Below are positions 24,357 to 33,570 of a stretch of DNA of 35,450 nucleotides, piece after piece. Within the stretch, counting starts at the first letter, position 1, and every line of letters begins with the position of its first letter. Source of the stretch: Hyphomicrobiaceae bacterium (lineage in GTDB: Bacteria > Pseudomonadota > Alphaproteobacteria > Rhizobiales > Hyphomicrobiaceae); NCBI GenBank assembly GCA_002919265.1, contig PKEY01000054.1, forward strand, positions 1 through 35,450, written 5' to 3'. The position numbers were made by a program, and so were the translations under genes. The notes under the pieces were generated by a model that did no database searches, was not told where the DNA came from, and saw nothing but the letters and a program-made list of their open reading frames with translations.

Positions 24357-26087
24357 TCAGTTTCCGAACAGGAAGTCGAAGATTGTCTTGGGCGGCCGGC
24401 GTTGCTGCTGGCGCGACGGCCGGCGGTAGCTCGGCTGCTGGTTCCACGGCGCCCAGAATGGTCCACCAAAGAAACCTCTGTCCGATGGTTCGGGCCGGCG
24501 CTGGGCGACGGCGGCCGGTGGTTTGTTGTCCCGAAGCACGATGACGTCCGTAACCCCATCGATACTCTCGATGGTCACCGTTCCCTCGTTCCAGGTCCAG
24601 ACAGACTGCCGGTCACCCTGCCGGTGAAGCTGCAGGCTCACCATTTTGCCTGCGGTCGTATCGACAATTGCGATCAGCTCAACCGGTTCTGAGCCACTGG
24701 ACGTCTCGACCGTGCCTGCGTGGTACCGGAGCAGGCCGATACCCCGCAGCACGCCGTCCTTGACGTCCCATTCGAGCAGTCGCGGCGGGCCTTTCCCGAC
24801 GACTTCGAGAGGCACTCGGACCTTCGCCCGGCCTTCAAGATAGGCCGTATACCGCTGATCCTCTTCCAGCACCACGCGCCAGCCATCTATGGCAGCGGCT
24901 GGAATGTCCCGCTCGGTGTTGACGTCAACGCCCAATTCCTGAAGGGCCGTGCTTGCGTCCCGGTGCGAGGGCATGATCGCCAAGGCCTTGCGGAGGCTGG
25001 CAATCGCGGCATCCGTCCGCCCCAAGGCATGCTCGACTTCACCCTTCGCCCAGTGAACATCGGCAAGATCAGGGTTGATCGCGAGGGCCTTCTCGACTTC
25101 CTGCAAGCCAAGCTCCGGCTGTTCGAGCTGCTTATAGAGCCAAGCCCTATAGGCAAAAGCTTCGGCGGAGCGGGCGTCGATCTCGATGGCACTCGCCAGA
25201 TCTGCTTCGGCTTCCTCGAATGAGGCAAGCTTGGTCAGTGCAAGCCCACGCCCAGCCAGAGCGCGTGCGTTCCGCGGGTCGAGCTCGACCGCACGTGTGA
25301 AGTCCCGCAACGCGGCATTCGGGTTGTCGGCGAACCGGTAGGCGTGAGCGCGCTCGATATGCAACTCGACGTTCTCAGGCTCGAAGGCGATGGCGCGGCC
25401 CAGATCCTCGATTGCCTCGTCGAAACGCCCCACGTGCATGGCCGCAGCAGCCTTTGCCCTGAGCGCAGCCGAGGAGCGGCTGTCGACGACGATGGCTCGA
25501 CCGAATTCACGAAGGGCAGAAAAGGGACGGTTCTGCAGAAGGTATGCTTGTCCGCGGCCGATGAGTGACGCCGGGCTCTGCGGGGCGAGCCGGATGGCGC
25601 GCGTGTAATCCTCGATAGCTTCCGCTGTCCGGCCAAGTTTCAGCAGTGCGCTCGCCCGGTTGTTGTAGGCCGCCGCAAAGCCGGGGGCGAGGGCGATCGC
25701 GCGTTCGAAATCCCGAAGGGCCTCCTCGGTGAAGCCCAGGGCGAGCAGGGTATTGCCCCGATTGTTGTAAACCGGCGCGTACTCGGGAAAGAGCTGTACG
25801 GCCCGGTTGAAGTCCTCGACCGCGGCCCTGTGGTTGCCAAGCCGGCTGTTCGCGACGCCGCGGTCGTTCAGAATGGCTGCGCGCCGGTCGTTTGGGAGGT
25901 CCTCATCGCGAAGCGCTTCCGAATAGGCTTTGATCGCCTGTTCGACGTTGCCGCGCAGGAGGGCGGAGGCGGCCTCCTGCGTTTTGGCAGCGGCATTCAC
26001 GCTGGCGGCGTTGGCCGGCGCCTGGAGCAATACGCCGAGCGCGGCGAAGGTCAGAACAACATTCCGGGCAGTGATTGCCTTGAGCAT
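24357..26087 (-). CDS. Exported tetratricopeptide-repeat protein, 576 aa
   Basis: A signal peptide covers about 1-27 (ends APANA). Residues about 30-400 are a long run of TPR units, seen as repeats of the kind YNNRGNTLLALGFTEEALRDFERAI and NARALAGRGLALTKLASFEEAEADL; I count about ten. The C-terminal part (400-520) is a non-repeat, probably beta-rich domain (with WRVVLEEDQRYTAYLEG), and the last 50 residues are rich in Pro, Arg and Gln. TPR arrays are protein-docking scaffolds; being exported, this one would act in the periplasm. The partner is unknown. It stands alone between the TRAP genes and the dehydrogenase gene. Confidence 0.87.
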   Translation of the reverse strand: MLKAITARNVVLTFAALGVLLQAPANAASVNAAAKTQEAASALLRGNVEQAIKAYSEALRDEDLPNDRRAAILNDRGVANSRLGNHRAAVEDFNRAVQLFPEYAPVYNNRGNTLLALGFTEEALRDFERAIALAPGFAAAYNNRASALLKLGRTAEAIEDYTRAIRLAPQSPASLIGRGQAYLLQNRPFSALREFGRAIVVDSRSSAALRAKAAAAMHVGRFDEAIEDLGRAIAFEPENVELHIERAHAYRFADNPNAALRDFTRAVELDPRNARALAGRGLALTKLASFEEAEADLASAIEIDARSAEAFAYRAWLYKQLEQPELGLQEVEKALAINPDLADVHWAKGEVEHALGRTDAAIASLRKALAIMPSHRDASTALQELGVDVNTERDIPAAAIDGWRVVLEEDQRYTAYLEGRAKVRVPLEVVGKGPPRLLEWDVKDGVLRGIGLLRYHAGTVETSSGSEPVELIAIVDTTAGKMVSLQLHRQGDRQSVWTWNEGTVTIESIDGVTDVIVLRDNKPPAAVAQRRPEPSDRGFFGGPFWAPWNQQPSYRRPSRQQQRRPPKTIFDFLFGN

Positions 26088-26201
26088 GTCGGGTCCAGAC
26101 GCTCCTTCGCCGGCTCATGATCCGAGCGAACAATATAATGCAGGGCGTGGTTGTTGCCGATAGCGGACTAACGCGGAGGTTAGCCAGAAGCAAAGAACCC
26201 C

Positions 26202-26215
26202 ACCCTGCGCAGGGT
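26202..26215 (-). terminator. Candidate terminator after the dehydrogenase gene
   Basis: A perfect 14-base palindrome lies directly against the stop codon of the dehydrogenase gene and can fold as a 5-base stem with a four-base loop, followed on the minus strand by GGGGTTCTTTG. The stem is short, so confidence is low. Confidence 0.3.
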
Positions 26216-27304
26216 TTAGCCGCGCACGATGTCGGCGATGGCCTTGCCGAGGTCCTGTGTGGAGGCCTTGCCGCCCATGTCGGGAGTGAGCGTCTCCCCG
26301 GTGCGGATGACCTCCTCGATCGCGGCAACAATGGCGTCGGCCGCCTCCTTGTGCCCGAGGTGCTCGAGCATCATCGCGCCAGACCAGATCTGACCGATGG
26401 GGTTGGCGATGTTCTTGCCGGCGATGTCTGGCGCGGAGCCGTGCACTGGCTCGAACATGGAGGGATACTCGCGCTCGGGGTTGATATTGGCGCCCGGCGC
26501 GATGGCGATGGTTCCGGTCGTGGCGGGGCCGAGGTCAGACAGGATGTCCCCAAACAGGTTGGAAGCGACAATGACATCGAACCAGTGCGGGTTGCGCACA
26601 AGGTGCGCGCACAGAATGTCGATGTGGAACTGGTTCGTCTTGATCTCCGGGTACTCCTTGGCGATTGCTGCAAAGCGCTCGTCCCAGTAGGGCATCGAGA
26701 TGGAAATGCCGTTGGACTTGGTCGCCGAGGTCACCTGCTTGCGCTCTCGCGTCTTGGCAAGCTCGAAGGCATAGCGCATCACCCGGTCGCAACCCTTCCT
26801 GGTGAAAACGGCCTGCTGGAAGGCCGCCTCGAGTTCCGTGCCTTCGTAAAGCCGGCCACCGATCGATGAATACTCGCCCTCATTGTTCTCGCGGACGATC
26901 CAGTAGTCGATGTCGCCTGGCTTGCGGTCGGCGAGGGGTGACTTCAGGCCCTCGAACATGCGCACGGGCCTCAGGTTGATGTACTGCTGGAAGCCGCGCC
27001 GAATCGGAATCAGCAAGCCCCAGAGCGAAACGTGGTCCGGTACGCCAGGGTAGCCCACGGCACCGAGGTAGATGGCGTCATAGGGCCGGAGCTGATCGAG
27101 GCCATCGGCAGGCATCATGCTGCCGACCTTGTGGAAGCGCTCGCAGCTCCAATCGAAATGGTCCCACTGGAATTCGAGCCCGAAGTGGCTGCCGGCAGCC
27201 TCCAGCACACGGATTCCTTCAGGGACGACCTCGTTGCCGATGCCGTCGCCCGGGATGACGGCGATCTTCATGCGCTTCTTTGGCTCTGTATTCGTGGTGG
27301 CCAT
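26216..27304 (-). CDS. Tartrate / D-malate dehydrogenase (isopropylmalate dehydrogenase superfamily), 362 aa
   Basis: This NAD- and metal-dependent enzyme belongs to the decarboxylating 2-hydroxyacid dehydrogenases and is closest by eye to the TtuC/DmlA group, which oxidise tartrate or D-malate, rather than to LeuB. It shows IPGDGIGNEV near 17-26, INLRPVRMFEG, DYWIVRENNEGEYSS with the group-typical NNEGEYS segment, the catalytic tyrosine and lysine regions, and SNLFGDILSDLGPATTG. I chose the ATG at 27304 with GGGAG eight bases before; the TTG 15 bases upstream is less likely. It stands alone on the minus strand. With the TRAP transporter nearby it may serve organic-acid catabolism, but no operon link is seen. 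Confidence 0.87.
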   Translation of the reverse strand: MATTNTEPKKRMKIAVIPGDGIGNEVVPEGIRVLEAAGSHFGLEFQWDHFDWSCERFHKVGSMMPADGLDQLRPYDAIYLGAVGYPGVPDHVSLWGLLIPIRRGFQQYINLRPVRMFEGLKSPLADRKPGDIDYWIVRENNEGEYSSIGGRLYEGTELEAAFQQAVFTRKGCDRVMRYAFELAKTRERKQVTSATKSNGISISMPYWDERFAAIAKEYPEIKTNQFHIDILCAHLVRNPHWFDVIVASNLFGDILSDLGPATTGTIAIAPGANINPEREYPSMFEPVHGSAPDIAGKNIANPIGQIWSGAMMLEHLGHKEAADAIVAAIEEVIRTGETLTPDMGGKASTQDLGKAIADIVRG

Positions 27305-27463
27305 GCCCGCTGCTCCCAAATTGCGCTAACACGAGGCGAGCACTTGTCGTGCGAGATGCCGCCTCTGGTTGGTCACGGTTTAGCCGAGTTGCCGCGAGCG
27401 TCCAATCCTGAAGTGGTAAGCGGGGAGAGCAGGCGGTTGAGGTCGCACCGACCCCGGTTTCGC

Positions 27464-28570
27464 TCATCGCGTAGCACTGAGGCCAGCGACTTCTCGCTGC
27501 TGACGAAATTGCATGGCCTCGGCGATGTAGTTTTGGAACTCGTGCGCCCGGCGATCGGCAGTGTGATGGGCAAGTACGCGCCGCCGTACGGCCTGCGCAA
27601 GACGTCGTCGACGAGACTCCGGAATGCTCAGAAGGAATGCGAGCACGTCTTCAGGGCGCGTTGCGATCAAAATCTCGCGGTCGGGCTTGAAGAGGGAAGC
27701 GAGGCTTGGGCATGGATCCGCAATGACGGCCGTCCCCGCAGCTGCTGCAGCGAAAATGCTTGCGGTGGCGACGAAGGCCGTTCGGTTCGTTTCTCCCGAG
27801 ATGTTCAGCGCAAAGCGGCTCGCAGCATAAATCTCCGGGGTGTTATCCGAGGTGACATGGGCAAAACGCTCGACATTTCCCGGCCAATCGATGTCGCTGG
27901 GGTAGTGAGCACCAGCAACAGCTAACCGTAGGTGCGGTGCTCGTCGCGCCGGTTCGATGATAAGACGTTGCAAAACCGAGTGTCGATCCGCGCTGTAGTC
28001 TCCGACGAAACTCAGATCCCAACGGAACGGGCGCTGCGAAGCAACAAAAGCTTCTGGCTCGACCGAACAATGGAGCTGTCGGACGAATGGCACTTCATAT
28101 TTTGATTTGATCTGCCTTAGAATTGGGCCATCGGTGGCGGACAAATAAAGATCGTATCCCCTGACAACTGGATAGGTGAGATACGTACATGTCCCGGCTT
28201 CGAGCTGTTCCAACGTAGTCGGCGTATCGAGGTCGTAGAACGCAACGACGCCTCGCGCGATTTTCTGGACGAATTGTGCGACAGCACTTCCTTCCGAGAG
28301 ATGTGAGCTCACGATGACGACATCGGCGGTGATGATTTTATCTCGAAAACGTTCGAGCCTCTTTAGGCCGTCATAGAATTCCAGGCGGCAATAATCCGGC
28401 TGATTGAAGGCTGTCGTAGCGAATTCGCCGGTGCGTTCAAGGAACAGAATATCGTGGCCGCGAGCTGCCAGTGCTCTTAAGAGAGGCCGAAAGATCGTTG
28501 CGTAATCGTTATCCGACGTGGAGGCCAAGCTCGGCCCGAGGATGACGATCCGCAGCAGACCACTCCTCAC
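27464..28570 (-). CDS. CgeB-like glycosyltransferase, 368 aa
   Basis: The sequence starts RIVILGPSLASTSDNDYATIFRPLLRALAARGHDILFLER, as in CgeB-type proteins of the GT-B fold, and has DLSFVGDYSADRH in the middle and a C-terminal half with EIYAASRFALNISGE and a conserved acidic/Arg-rich end. Such proteins transfer sugars, usually to cell-surface or spore-coat molecules; the acceptor is unknown. The open frame extends to 28678, but those 36 extra residues look unconserved, and a GTG at 28570 has an AAAGGAAA ribosome site; I chose that. It is downstream of, and on the same strand as, the GT4 gene, so the two probably work on one glycan. Confidence 0.75.
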   Translation of the reverse strand: MRSGLLRIVILGPSLASTSDNDYATIFRPLLRALAARGHDILFLERTGEFATTAFNQPDYCRLEFYDGLKRLERFRDKIITADVVIVSSHLSEGSAVAQFVQKIARGVVAFYDLDTPTTLEQLEAGTCTYLTYPVVRGYDLYLSATDGPILRQIKSKYEVPFVRQLHCSVEPEAFVASQRPFRWDLSFVGDYSADRHSVLQRLIIEPARRAPHLRLAVAGAHYPSDIDWPGNVERFAHVTSDNTPEIYAASRFALNISGETNRTAFVATASIFAAAAAGTAVIADPCPSLASLFKPDREILIATRPEDVLAFLLSIPESRRRRLAQAVRRRVLAHHTADRRAHEFQNYIAEAMQFRQQREVAGLSATR

Positions 28571-28673
28571 ATCGATTTCCTTTCGCTCAGTTTTTCGGAG
28601 CCGTTCTTGCGGGGCACTGCGCTCGGCTTGAGCCCCTGGAGCGTGCCCACTTTTCCAAACGATTCTGTGATCG

Positions 28674-28701
28674 GGCATGAGGCCGGAAGGCGCCTCATGC
28701 C
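28674..28701. repeat. Hairpin across the stop codon of the GT4 gene
   Basis: Perfect 10-base arms (28674-28683 and 28692-28701) enclose an eight-base loop. On the minus-strand transcript the upstream arm contains the GT4 stop codon and the downstream arm contains an in-frame ATG for the next gene. No T-run follows, so it is not a classical terminator. It could slow readthrough or hide the upstream ATG. Confidence 0.55.
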
Positions 28702-29843
28702 AAAGCCGCGCTGTGGACGCGCGGCCTGTTTCTCGCGAGGAGGGTGCCGTAGAGGGCGCGCACTTTCGCAGCCATGACTTCGGCCGTATAGCGCCGCGCC
28801 CGTCTGCGCGCTGCCGACGCCATTAATGTCCGCTGGCGAATGTCCGAGGCCAGCATTTCGACGGCTTCGGCGACAGCCGCGTCTTCGGTTGGCGGCACGA
28901 AAATGGCAGCGCCATCCCAAAGCTCGCGGAACGTGGGAATGTCGGAAAGCACAAGCGGACAAGCGGCTTCTGCGGCCTCGAGCACTGCTAGCCCGAAAGG
29001 CTCATAACGAGCGGTGGAGACAAATATCGGCTTGGCCGCCAGCCATTCCGCGATCTGACTATCGGTCAGGTTGCCGAGCGTCTGCAGATGATTGAATTTG
29101 ATGCTCGCTTTATTCGGCCCTTTAACTGGACCAGCAGCAAAAACGGGAATGGAAAGACGACTTGCGGCCTCATCGAGCGTGCGAACGTTCTTGCCTTCGT
29201 CCCATAAGCGCCCTGCGGTAAAAGCAAAGGGCCCTTCCGGAATTGTACCCTCAGGTAACGGTTCTCGAATGCAGGGACGCCGCCCATTATAAATCACGGT
29301 CGGAAGCGATGGCAGGTTGTAGGTTTGCGCGACAGCTGTTGCGAACGCTTTGGTCGGAGTCACGACAGCATCGACTTTGGTAAGCGCCCGGGCAAGCAGG
29401 TCGCGATGCCATCGGAATTGGCGAGAAAGAGGTCGCGTGCGCATGGCCTGCCACCACGTGGCCATGCAGGAATGACAGACGGCCACCACAGGCACAGGGA
29501 AAGGACGGCCGGCGGCAAGAATTGGACTGTTGAGATGCACGATATCGCAGTCGTGTTCTTCGACAGAAGCGACGACCGCTGTTGCAGTATCGAGAACGTC
29601 TTCAGGATTTGCGGCTGTCCAGTCCAGGGGCAAATCGAGATGGATGAGCTTCAATCCCGGAATGCGCTGCGCTGCTGCGAGCTGTTCGGGTTCAGGGCGA
29701 GGGCCGATAACGCAAAGTGTTGTTTGCGTATCGTAGGCTCTAAGGCCCTGTGCGAGATCGAGTGAGTATTGCCAGACACCACCAACGGCGTCCGTCGTCA
29801 TGAAAACGCGAAGTGTGCCCGCTTGCGTCAATTCTGGCAGCAT
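28695..29843 (-). CDS. Family 4 (GT-B) glycosyltransferase, 382 aa
   Basis: A retaining glycosyltransferase of the GT4 type that uses a nucleotide-sugar donor. The C-terminal half carries FTAGRLWDEGKN, then STARYEPFGLAVLEAAEA with the E-x7-E pair, and EAAEAACPLVLSDIPTFRELWDGAA. The N-terminal half starts RVFMTTDAVGGVWQYSLDLAQGL. I chose the ATG at 29843 because GGAGG lies four bases upstream; the reading frame continues 20 codons further without such a site. It is followed by the CgeB-like gene. The substrate and product are not known; capsule, LPS or a glycolipid are possible. Confidence 0.88.
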   Translation of the reverse strand: MLPELTQAGTLRVFMTTDAVGGVWQYSLDLAQGLRAYDTQTTLCVIGPRPEPEQLAAAQRIPGLKLIHLDLPLDWTAANPEDVLDTATAVVASVEEHDCDIVHLNSPILAAGRPFPVPVVAVCHSCMATWWQAMRTRPLSRQFRWHRDLLARALTKVDAVVTPTKAFATAVAQTYNLPSLPTVIYNGRRPCIREPLPEGTIPEGPFAFTAGRLWDEGKNVRTLDEAASRLSIPVFAAGPVKGPNKASIKFNHLQTLGNLTDSQIAEWLAAKPIFVSTARYEPFGLAVLEAAEAACPLVLSDIPTFRELWDGAAIFVPPTEDAAVAEAVEMLASDIRQRTLMASAARRRARRYTAEVMAAKVRALYGTLLARNRPRVHSAALA

Positions 29844-30436
29844 GTCGCCTCCAATTCGAAGAAAAGCAGGCAGGCGCACCAATAACGTCGCTACTCGGAG
29901 CAAACTGGGGGAAATAAGCGCGCATGCCTGCTCCCGGTGTTAATTACGAAGCTGATCCGAAGGCTGGTGATAAACAGAGACATCGGACGAGAAATGGTTT
30001 GGGGATCGCGTGCCTTGCCATTCCTGCCATTCCCACGCACACGCTTACTGCAGCTATCGAGCGCATGGGCGTTAGCCTCTCGGAATGGGAATAAACAATG
30101 TCTGCTGTATCCGCCGCCCCAGTGATTGATGATGTCCTAGTCATGTCATTTGTGCTGGAGCCCTGAGCGGGGGAGCTGTGATCAAGACGTTTGCTGAAAA
30201 GTCGTGAAAGAAAACGCGAAACATCGGTCTTCATTTACGAAGATCAGCTCGCCAAGTGTGCGTCATCGTGGTCAGGCGCTTGTTGACCCGTCTCACGCGC
30301 CGCGCACCGATACGTTGCCTGACTATAAAAACGCATGGCAAAAGATTTAGTTCCTCCGGCAGAATTCAAGTGCCGTGTGAAGACATGATGCGCGTGTTGG
30401 ACGGCTTTGGATCGGTTTTTGAATTGGGCATAAAAC
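29844..30436. other. Gene-free stretch upstream of the glycosyltransferases
   Basis: Nearly 600 bases lie between the GT4 start and the deoB terminator. Two short open frames (29944-30234 minus, 30256-30501 plus) lack a ribosome site and look random. The sequence is less GC-rich than its surroundings. A TTGACC at about 30282 is a possible -35 element, without a good -10. No tRNA, known RNA family or repeat was recognised. Confidence 0.45.
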
Positions 30437-30485
30437 AAGGGCGCTCGGCGGTGAAAGTGCTTTTTTCGACCACCAAGGCGCCCTT
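30437..30485 (-). terminator. Long hairpin terminator of deoB, possibly bidirectional
   Basis: Eight-base outer arms (30437-30444 and 30478-30485) plus an inner paired block make a long stem. On the minus strand it is followed by GTTTTAT and lies about 57 bases past the deoB stop. On the plus strand it is followed by TAATTTTG, and an alternative shorter stem there (GCGCT with AGTGC) runs into six T residues (30461-30466), so it may also stop plus-strand transcripts. Confidence 0.6.
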
Positions 30486-30541
30486 TAATTTTGCTCTGTA
30501 GGTGTTAGGCGAAGCGATTTCGGATTAACGTTCGTTTGCGA

Positions 30542-31759
30542 TTAAGCGAACGAAGTCCCCGCGATCGGCGGTTCGAGGCCGAGATGTTTCGCAACAGTCG
30601 CGCCGACATCGGCGTAGGTGGCGCGACGCCCGATCGAGCCCGGTTCCCGGTTGAGCCCCAACGCCAGGATCGGCACCTGCTCGCGCGTATGATCGGTGCC
30701 TTTCCAGGTCGGATCGCACCCGTGGTCCGCCGTGATGATGAGAAGATCGCCCGGCCGCATCAGGTTGAACAGTTCGGGCAGTCGTGCATCAAAGGCTTCA
30801 AGCGCGGCCGCATAGCCAGGAACATCGCGCCGATGGCCAAATTCGGTGTCGAAATCGACGAAATTGGCGAAGAGCAGGCCGCCGTCGGCAAGCGACGAAA
30901 ATCCCTCCAGCGTACGGTCGAACATAGCCATGTTGCCGGCACCTTTCAGCACACGGCCTGTACCAGAGTGAGCGAAAATATCGGCAATTTTTCCGATGCT
31001 GACGACATCGCGTCCAGCCGATGCCGCTCGTTCGAGAATGGTAGGTGAGGGCGGCGGCACTGCAAAATCGCGCCGGTTTGGCGTGCGCCGAAAGCCGGTT
31101 TCAGGTGTGCCGACAAACGGACGCGCAATGACCCGGCCAATGCGCAAGGGATCAAGGAGGCGGCGCGCAATTTTGCAGACCTCATAGAGCCGCTCCAGGC
31201 CAAAAGCTTCCTCGTGTGCTGCGATCTGAAAAACGCTGTCCACGGAAGTGTAGCAAATCGGCTTGCCGGTCTTCAGGTGCTCTTCGCCGAGCTCATCGAT
31301 GATGGCTGTGCCGGATGCGTAGCAATCGCCAAGAATGCCGGGCAGGCCGGCTTCGGCACAAAGCGCTTCGACCAGATCGCGCGGAAAGCAAGGCTTGGTG
31401 TTGGGGAAATAGCCCCATTCGAAGGTGACCGGGGCGCCTGCGAGCTCCCAATGGCCGGAGGGCGTGTCCTTACCCCGCGAGGTTTCAATCGCCGAGCCAT
31501 AACATGCGCGCTTCACCTCGCCCTCCAATCCGGGCGGGATGCGGCCCGTGGCGCACGCGCACGCGTGCCCCAATCCAAGACTGACAAGGTTGGGAACGCG
31601 AAGAGGGCCGGAACGCAACCCGGGTCTGTCGCCATCGCCACGCGCGCACCATTCGGCGATATGGCCGACCGTATCCGCGCCCTCGTCACCGTAGCGCGAA
31701 GCGTCTGGTGCGCCGCCAATGCCGACGGAATCGAGAACGAGGACAGCAGCGCGTGGCAT
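30542..31759 (-). CDS. deoB: Phosphopentomutase, 405 aa
   Basis: DeoB interconverts (deoxy)ribose 1-phosphate and 5-phosphate in nucleoside salvage, using two Mn2+ ions in an alkaline-phosphatase-like fold. Family marks are [13 protein letters not shown] (8-20), [12 protein letters not shown] (94-105) with the phosphorylated threonine region, [27 protein letters not shown] and [17 protein letters not shown] with the metal-binding residues. Length (405) is normal. The ATG at 31759 has a GGGGG tract about ten bases upstream. It is not in an operon with other deo genes here, as it often is elsewhere. Confidence 0.96.
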   Translation of the reverse strand: MPRAAVLVLDSVGIGGAPDASRYGDEGADTVGHIAEWCARGDGDRPGLRSGPLRVPNLVSLGLGHACACATGRIPPGLEGEVKRACYGSAIETSRGKDTPSGHWELAGAPVTFEWGYFPNTKPCFPRDLVEALCAEAGLPGILGDCYASGTAIIDELGEEHLKTGKPICYTSVDSVFQIAAHEEAFGLERLYEVCKIARRLLDPLRIGRVIARPFVGTPETGFRRTPNRRDFAVPPPSPTILERAASAGRDVVSIGKIADIFAHSGTGRVLKGAGNMAMFDRTLEGFSSLADGGLLFANFVDFDTEFGHRRDVPGYAAALEAFDARLPELFNLMRPGDLLIITADHGCDPTWKGTDHTREQVPILALGLNREPGSIGRRATYADVGATVAKHLGLEPPIAGTSFA

Positions 31760-32173
31760 GTGCGTGTCACCCCCTGCGATATGATTTAAAACCTAGGAGA
31801 TGCGTGACCTCTCAGGCCACGCGGCGGGATCAGATGGATGAGACCGTCTCACGATACCAGTCGCCCGGTCGTGGACTTCAGGTCAGCTTCCTGCGAGGTG
31901 TTCTGGCATAGTTGAAGATGATAGGCGAGCCGCGCGGCTTCAAGACGCAATAGAATGCGCCCGTGCGCGGACATCAAACTGGCTCACTGAAGTTGGAGAA
32001 ATAAGCAGTTCGGAGGAATGGGCGGAGATCTCGATCCCTCTGATTAATAACTGTTGCGGTAGGCGATCGATCTGACCTGATCCGCAACGGGTCAGAAACG
32101 CCGCCCGATCTCGCCTACCAGACGGCATCGATGTTTGTACCTCGTATCGCGTTTGCTCTCGCGTCCGGCGCGT
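31760..32173. other. Intergenic region between deoB and the phosphatase-like gene
   Basis: These 414 bases should contain the deoB promoter. One small hairpin (7-base arms at 32071-32077 and 32090-32096) is present without a T-run. No gene, RNA or clear promoter could be recognised. Confidence 0.45.
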
Positions 32174-32857
32174 TCAGCCGGCCGCCTCTACCACGAGCTG
32201 CGCACCCTCGTCGCTAAGGGTGACCTCGACAACTCCCGACGGGGCAACAGAGACCTCCGCGTAAGCATCCAGCGAACGGCCCTGGCAGGCGAGAACGGCG
32301 GCGCGAATCACCTCCAGGTGAGTCACCACAACGATACGCTCACCGGGGTGGTTCTTGTGCGCTCTGGCGAGATAACGGAGGACGCGGTCTTGCACCTCGC
32401 GCATGGTCTCGCCCTCGGGCGGCCGGGCAACGCTGCGGAGCATGGTCCAGAAGTTCCACGTCCCGTCCGCTGCGAGGTCCTCGAAGCTCATCCCCGTCCA
32501 GGCACCGAAGTCGACCTCGTCGAGGGAAAAGGAGATTTCGAGCGGCACCTGCGCCGTTCGCGCGACAATGGTCGCCGTCTCCAGGGCGCGCTGGCGCGGG
32601 CTCGAGTGGACACGCGAGATGCCATGAGACGACAAGCGTTGGGCGATTGTGTGCGCCTGGTCGAGCCCCTCGGGGCTCAGCGGAATATCCGGCATCCGGC
32701 CCACAAGCACCTTGTCCATGAACTCATAGTGGCCGGGCCTGACAAAAACCACCGTCGTCGGAGCAAGCGGCTCCACGCGGCGGGGGATGTATGGGGTGCG
32801 CTTTTTCCACCGGGCCGCGAGCGACGTCGGCCTTGTGTAGAGGACGCCTGTACTCAT
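32174..32857 (-). CDS. Histidine phosphatase family protein with Pro in place of the catalytic His, 227 aa
   Basis: The fold of the histidine phosphatase (phosphoglycerate-mutase-like) family is clear: an N-terminal VVFVRPGHYEF at 36-46, LVGRMPDIPLSPEGLDQA, HSSPRQRALETA at 84-95 with the second arginine, the acid DEVDFGAW with Glu114, and VVTHLEVIRAA with His180. The family motif is RHG, with the histidine forming a phosphohistidine. Here position 41 reads Pro (codon CCC at 32735-32737) instead of His (CAC), one base away. Either the protein is not catalytic, or this is a recent mutation or a base-call error. The start at 32857 follows GGAG by six bases; ATG at 32860 is equally possible. Its substrate cannot be told. 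Confidence 0.82.
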   Translation of the reverse strand: MSTGVLYTRPTSLAARWKKRTPYIPRRVEPLAPTTVVFVRPGHYEFMDKVLVGRMPDIPLSPEGLDQAHTIAQRLSSHGISRVHSSPRQRALETATIVARTAQVPLEISFSLDEVDFGAWTGMSFEDLAADGTWNFWTMLRSVARPPEGETMREVQDRVLRYLARAHKNHPGERIVVVTHLEVIRAAVLACQGRSLDAYAEVSVAPSGVVEVTLSDEGAQLVVEAAG

Positions 32858-33204
32858 CATTGGCTCCAGTCCCTCCCCACCCGGGTTGCAGACGTTTTTG
32901 CTATATGGGAAAGGCGCGGCGCAGGCCCAATAGGCCGTGATCCGCTTAGCGGAACGCGGGGGGTATCCCCTAGGTTCCTGACGGCCTGCCGGAAGGTCGC
33001 TCATGGTTAGGCGATCGTAGCTTCGTCCGGGCGACCGGACCGCAGCTCGCCCCGGAAAACGCTCGGTGCGACCTTAGGCCCCCTCGGCTGGCGCGAAAGC
33101 TGGTCCCAGATGCAAGGCAGACTGTTGCGCGCTCGCCGCTCGTGGGTTACGAGCGTGCACCGGTGCCTCTGTTCGCCGGCACCGCTACCAGGAAGATCCG
33201 ACCC

Positions 33205-33570
33205 ATGAGCCCGCTTCTTCTGGACTATCTACCGCTCGCGGTGTTCATCGGCGTTGCGCTCCTGATCGGCGCGGCGTTGATGATCGCTCCATTCCTCATT
33301 GCGGTACGGAACCCCGATCCGGAGAAGGTTTCCGCCTACGAATGCGGCTTCAACGCATTCGACGACGCGCGCATGAAGTTCGATGTGCGCTTCTACCTGG
33401 TCTCGATTCTCTTCATCATCTTCGACCTCGAAATCGTGTTCCTGTTCCCGTGGGCGGTCGCGTTCGGGGATGTCGGGGCGTTTGGCTTCTGGTCGATGCT
33501 GGCATTCCTGGCCGTGCTGACGGTCGGCTTCATCTACGAGTGGAAGAAGGGAGCACTCGAATGGGATTGA
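33205..33570 (+). CDS. nuoA: NADH-quinone oxidoreductase subunit A, 121 aa
   Basis: NuoA is a three-helix membrane subunit of complex I next to the quinone site. It shows [28 protein letters not shown], the conserved loop and second helix with [13 protein letters not shown], and ends in [11 protein letters not shown]. The ATG at 33205 has AGGAAG nine bases upstream. The upstream 200 bases, shared with the divergent phosphatase-like gene, hold a 7-base-pair hairpin (33137-33155) and the palindrome GCACCGGTGC, which may be part of the promoter region. It overlaps nuoB by ten bases. Confidence 0.96.
   Translation: MSPLLLDYLPLAVFIGVALLIGAALMIAPFLIAVRNPDPEKVSAYECGFNAFDDARMKFDVRFYLVSILFIIFDLEIVFLFPWAVAFGDVGAFGFWSMLAFLAVLTVGFIYEWKKGALEWD

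Noticed and set aside
29944-30501. Two short open frames in the gene-free stretch (minus 29944-30234 and plus 30256-30501)
   Set aside because: Neither has a ribosome site, recognised motif or coding-like composition, and the second runs through the deoB terminator hairpin.
32957-32971. GGGGTATCCCC palindrome upstream of the phosphatase-like gene
   Set aside because: Too short and isolated to call an operator, with no second copy in the window.
33342-33560. Upstream extension of nuoB into nuoA
   Set aside because: The extension reads nuoA out of frame with Arg-rich sequence; the ATG at 33561 gives the standard NuoB N-terminus.
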